DNA from: Stentor coeruleus
Taxonomy: Eukaryota; Ciliophora; Heterotrichea; Heterotrichida; Stentoridae
Length of the DNA stretch: 64,000 nt
Direction: 5' to 3'
Assembly: GCA_001970955.1 (NCBI GenBank)
Contig: MPUH01000073.1
Coordinates: forward strand, 1-64,000
Positions 60,603 to 64,000 of the stretch are shown piece by piece; position 1 is the first letter of the stretch; each line of letters opens with the position of its first letter. Below the pieces are notes generated by a model that saw only the letters and a program-made list of their open reading frames with translations, was not told the DNA's origin and searched no databases. The position numbers and the translations under genes were made by a program.

Positions 60603-61784
60603 TTATTCTTTTCTAATTATAGTCTCTCCTGTAAGAAGGTTAAAATCAAAAGGAAATTGCTTATCACTACAATGTTTCTTAAAACACTTACCTTTAACAA
60701 ATGCATGCCCTAATACTAAAGTGTTGTTTTTGAAAAACACATCATCGAAATTAGCTAGTCTTTGACTTACCCCATCAGTAAGATCTAAATTTATCGCCCC
60801 AATACAACTATCATTCTCTGATTTCCCCCCAAATAATAGAAGATTTGGTCCAAAGTTGATAACCCCAACATTGCAACATGAAAATGGTAAAGAAATGCTG
60901 AGGTATACCCAGCCATTTTCCCATTTCTCAATGCTACTATACATATTAAAACCTTCATAATCAGATGTTCCTCCAATTATATAAACTGTATTTAATGAAC
61001 TTACTGCTGTAAGATTACAACGAGGAGCATTTAGTTTTGAATGCATTTTCCATTCGGTATTATCTAAAATTTCAACTGTACTTAAACATTCACCATTTTC
61101 AGATACCCCGCCGAATACAGCAGGATATCCATTAAGCCAGGCCATTGCATGTTTATATCTTGGTACTTTGAGCTTTTTAAAGATCCTTGCTTTGTTTTCT
61201 TTGATATCTATGTAAGCTGAGAAGTCTTTCCATATCATCCCACCTGCGACAAGGAGTTTTGAGTCAGATACAATCATATAACGAGTTGTAATGTCGATGT
61301 CTTGTTTAAAGTCTTTGTAGTTGTATGTGAAACTTGGCCCGATTATAAAGATCTTGTCATCTTCTAAAGTTAGATGCCAGTTGTAGTTGTTTAATACATG
61401 AGCTATTGTTGATGGGCAGACTCTTATAGGTTCAGTATATGAGTCTTGCAACACAAGTTCAGGACCTTTTATTGACTCAAAACTTGGATTAAGCTTAACC
61501 AACAAACTTTCCAAGGGTGTATAAAATTGCTTAGGAGTAAAATATTGAGGTAAAGTACTTATAAACTGCACACATGACTCGCAGTACTCAATAAATTTGG
61601 TTAAAGTTCTTTGAACATTAGTTTCATTCATTTTGATTGCCCTGTAAATGTTAGTGTATTCGTAGTTGAGATTTTTCAAATTTTCAGATGTCTCGTGCTG
61701 AAGAGCTCTTATTTTGGCTATGAGCACGCTTCTGGTGTTTTCGTTCACCTTTTGCACTTCATCTCTTGCTTGTTTTTTACTCAT
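60603..61784 (-). CDS. Coiled-coil plus kelch-type beta-propeller protein
   Basis: The 393-residue product has an N-terminal coiled coil (~1-100) and a kelch-type propeller (~140-390) with blades such as SKLLVAGGMIWKD, GYPAVFGGVSENGECLSTVE, NTVYIIGGTSDYEGFNMYSS and PNLLLFGGKSENDS. The architecture matches the minus-strand gene at 5495-6832, and both share a long N-terminal helix followed by a YxP/FxP linker. Better preserved G-G blades make this one the clearer kelch member. No signal peptide or BTB domain is present. Confidence 0.8.
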   Translation of the reverse strand: MSKKQARDEVQKVNENTRSVLIAKIRALQHETSENLKNLNYEYTNIYRAIKMNETNVQRTLTKFIEYCESCVQFISTLPQYFTPKQFYTPLESLLVKLNPSFESIKGPELVLQDSYTEPIRVCPSTIAHVLNNYNWHLTLEDDKIFIIGPSFTYNYKDFKQDIDITTRYMIVSDSKLLVAGGMIWKDFSAYIDIKENKARIFKKLKVPRYKHAMAWLNGYPAVFGGVSENGECLSTVEILDNTEWKMHSKLNAPRCNLTAVSSLNTVYIIGGTSDYEGFNMYSSIEKWENGWVYLSISLPFSCCNVGVINFGPNLLLFGGKSENDSCIGAINLDLTDGVSQRLANFDDVFFKNNTLVLGHAFVKGKCFKKHCSDKQFPFDFNLLTGETIIRKE

Positions 61785-63501
61785 GATAAATGGTTTGTAT
61801 TATATAAAAATTGCCTAAATTTCATAAGAAATTCAGCACAGTTGAATCAGATTAAAATCATATGGATAAATGCTTAAAGCTTTTGATATCATAAAATATT
61901 TTACAGTTATTATGTTGTCTCACAAATAAAAAGAATATTATAATTATATAGCCATTGCATTACAAAATTTTAAATATAAATGAAAAATATACAGCATTGA
62001 TTTATTTTGCATAAAATGCAAAACAAGATTCCCTTTAGAACTTATTAGGAAATTTACTTATTAGCCAAATATATAGTAACTTTAATATCAAATAAAAAGT
62101 TAAACATAAATTGTATAAGCCTCATTAGCCTATAAAATAAAAATCAAACAAAAAACATTTTGACTATAAAAAATCAGTTTGGTCTCGAGTATAAAAGTTT
62201 ATTTTAAGTTAAATTCATTAAATAAAATTATCACTATATAATATCTGATTCACTCATAAATATTAAAAAAATTGTAATATAATTGAGAATCATAATATAA
62301 ACTGTATTGTTTATATCATTTTAATCTCATGACTACACTTTAATTTCTAATAAAAATATACAAACAAGTAATAGCATATTTAAAAAGTGATATTAAAATC
62401 TTATAATTTAGTTATGCAAAAAACCAAATCTTATAAATAATTAGTCACTACATATATCTTAACTTCTTAAAAATAAACTAGATTATATTAAAACCATGAA
62501 ATAATTAAATGATTAAAAGTGTTTATTATGTCTAAATATAAAACTATACCATAAAATAAAATTTAACCAAAAAAATTATTAATAATTATAATTGTATGAA
62601 TCATTAAATATTATCACAAATCTTTATGCTAGTTTATAATCAATATCAAAATATTATATAATCTAATCTTGCTTTTATACCAAAAGCACTTCCCATTTTT
62701 CGATATATTTTGATAGGCAAATTTCCATTATTACCAGAGAGATAATATTAAATCGAATTTTACACATACTAATAAAATTTAGAAAACGTAATGATAACAT
62801 AAAATCACTGTTTTCACTTCTCTAAAGGTAAATATAATTAAATAAATCAAATACTATAACTAAAATTATAAAACGGTAACTAAGAAATGCCCATAGGTTT
62901 AAATGCTACAATAATCTAGTAAAAAAACCATCATGTAAATCAGCTTTGATAGCCTAAAGACCCTTTGCTAATATTAAATTATTGATACTTTCTCTAATCC
63001 TTACTATTAGAAAGGTTTAAATTTTCTTTAGAATCATCCTATTGTAATAGAATGAATGTTTATCTTATAGAAATTTACAAATCAATCCATTCCTAGACAT
63101 TTAATAAAAGATTAGCTGAGTAGCTTCACAAGACAATATTTTCAAGATATTTCTGACTGAAAAATAATCAATCTGCAACTTTATCTTGTACGAACCTAAT
63201 CAAGTCTATTATCCTACTTAAATCCTTTAATGTCTTTGTCTAATTTCTATTAGCAAGGCTTTTAAATAAACCTTTGTATTCAGAATATCAAAATGTTCAA
63301 CCAAAAAATTATAAACCGCACTTCCAACAATGAATTTTCAAACACAAGCCTATGCCCATTTTTTGATACAAAAAAAGACTTTTGTTTCAACAAATAAAGC
63401 AATGTCATCTGAAAAAGTGCTAATTTTATGCAAAAAAAATCAGATTATTATGAATAATGTTCAGATAAGGGGCAAAGTTTTGAACCGCATTATAAATATA
63501 A
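61785..63501. other. Longest spacer (1.7 kb), divergent, no gene recognised
   Basis: Between the kelch start (61784, -) and the TFIIB start (63502, +). It is A/T-dominated on both strands without the strong G-to-C switch seen in other spacers. No open frame with protein-like composition, tRNA or other RNA gene is recognised. If both genes have short promoters, more than 1 kb is unexplained. Confidence 0.5.
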
Positions 63502-64000
63502 ATGTTAGACTTTTGCAAGCACTGTGGGGAGCAAGGATTAGTTATAGACCAAGCGGAGGGAAGTATTGTCTGTCGTATGTGCGGAGAAGTTGAAGGGATG
63601 AGGATTATTGATGAATCATCCGAATGGAGGAATTTCGCTAAAGAAAGTAGTTCGCATGGTGGCGACGACCCAAAGCGTGTGGGCGAAGCTAATAACAACC
63701 TTCTTCCAGATCGTGGTATTTGTACAACAATCTCAGGTGTCAATGATGCAAGTCTCTCCCGTTGGAATCAAAGAGTCATGCAAGGAGGACAAGAAAAAAC
63801 TTTATCAAGAGGTTTCCGAAGTATAGAAGAACTATGTAATGTTTTAAACATAGGCGATATTATAAAAGAAGAAGCTCAACACTTGTTTAAAAAAGTAGAT
63901 GATCAAAAAACTCTTAAAGGAAGAGGCCATAACGCTATAGTCTCATCATGTGTATTCATAGCATGTCGTAAAAAGAGTAATCCTAGATCTATTCGGGAAA
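63502..64000 (+). CDS. TFIIB, general RNA polymerase II transcription factor (5' part)
   Basis: TFIIB bridges TBP-bound promoter DNA and RNA polymerase II. The gene starts at ATG 63502 and is open to the window end (166 codons seen). The N-terminal zinc ribbon is CKHCGEQGLVIDQAEGSIVC ... RMCGEV. It is followed by the B-reader/linker (IDESSEWRNFAKESSSHGGD, DPKRVGEANNNLLPDRGICT, TISGVNDASLSRWNQRVM). The start of the first cyclin fold comes next (KVDDQKTLKGRGHNAIVSSC, IACRKKSNPRSIRE). The conserved S-WR-F and DP-RVG motifs make the assignment strong. The rest of the cyclin repeats lies outside the window. Confidence 0.93.
   Translation, partial: MLDFCKHCGEQGLVIDQAEGSIVCRMCGEVEGMRIIDESSEWRNFAKESSSHGGDDPKRVGEANNNLLPDRGICTTISGVNDASLSRWNQRVMQGGQEKTLSRGFRSIEELCNVLNIGDIIKEEAQHLFKKVDDQKTLKGRGHNAIVSSCVFIACRKKSNPRSIRE

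Noticed and set aside
1-64000. Virus-like elements, transposons, CRISPR arrays
   Set aside because: No integrase, transposase, reverse transcriptase, capsid-type protein, terminal repeats or spacer-repeat array recognised. The only direct repeats are assembly seams, one 73-bp tandem copy and protein repeats.

Overview
The window looks like macronuclear DNA of a heterotrich ciliate, most probably Stentor or a close relative. It is AT-rich and densely packed with genes. Introns are only 15-17 nt long (eight found, all GT...AG). The standard genetic code fits: an uninterrupted 3,991-codon gene is read with it, and no in-frame TGA is needed for Trp anywhere. Gene content is typical of a ciliate: CNG-type channel, tubulin ligase-like enzyme, Hook adaptor, GPCR, Cys-rich surface proteins, ciliary inner-tubule-type protein. 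No virus-like element, transposon, CRISPR array, rRNA or tRNA was recognised. I resolve about 35 genes.

Layout. 0-5.4 kb: a CNG/EAG-type channel, a coiled-coil protein and SAP18 lie head to tail with gaps of only 32 and 23 nt; SAP18 is split by an assembly duplication. 5.5-12.3 kb: kelch protein (-), membrane protein (-), DHHC palmitoyltransferase (+, two introns), Cys-rich surface protein (-), small coiled-coil protein (-) divergent at 25 bp from TSG101/Vps23 (+). 12.8-16.7 kb: a frameshifted unknown gene, an RNF114-type E3 ligase, a HAMP sensor-like protein. 17.4-29.4 kb: one giant modular Cys-rich membrane protein. 29.8-36.1 kb (-): unknown basic protein, CDC50, small membrane protein, PX-PH phospholipase D, and a damaged or recoded CIMIP2-like gene. 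36.5-44.5 kb: His-rich protein, cAMP-receptor-like GPCR, TTLL, EF-hand protein divergent from a PTB-like protein, small secreted protein, RanBP2-type zinc finger protein. 44.5-61.8 kb: C2-like multipass protein, catalytically dead pepsin homologue, RBR ligase, myristoylated kelch protein, double-CNBD protein, Hook, double PHD/ePHD protein, FIT-like membrane protein, kelch protein. A 1.7 kb spacer follows, then the 5' part of TFIIB, cut by the window end.

Shared themes: ubiquitin/ESCRT (TSG101, RNF114-like, RBR), membrane lipid handling (PLD, CDC50, FIT-like, DHHC), cyclic nucleotide signalling (CNG channel, double CNBD, cAMP-receptor-like GPCR), microtubules/cilia (TTLL, Hook, CIMIP2-like) and chromatin/transcription (SAP18, PHD protein, TFIIB). 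Clustering by function is weak.

The most unusual signals are: (1) spacers are compositionally inverted, with a G-rich/C-free left half and a C-rich/G-free right half whatever the gene orientation; (2) the giant surface protein has higher-order repeats of ~293 residues; (3) none of 34 stops is TGA; (4) a CIMIP2-like gene has two TAA codons at Gln-like positions plus a frameshift; (5) a pepsin homologue has lost both catalytic aspartates. Eight single-N joins with duplicated, sometimes slightly divergent flanks are assembly seams and should not be read as biology.
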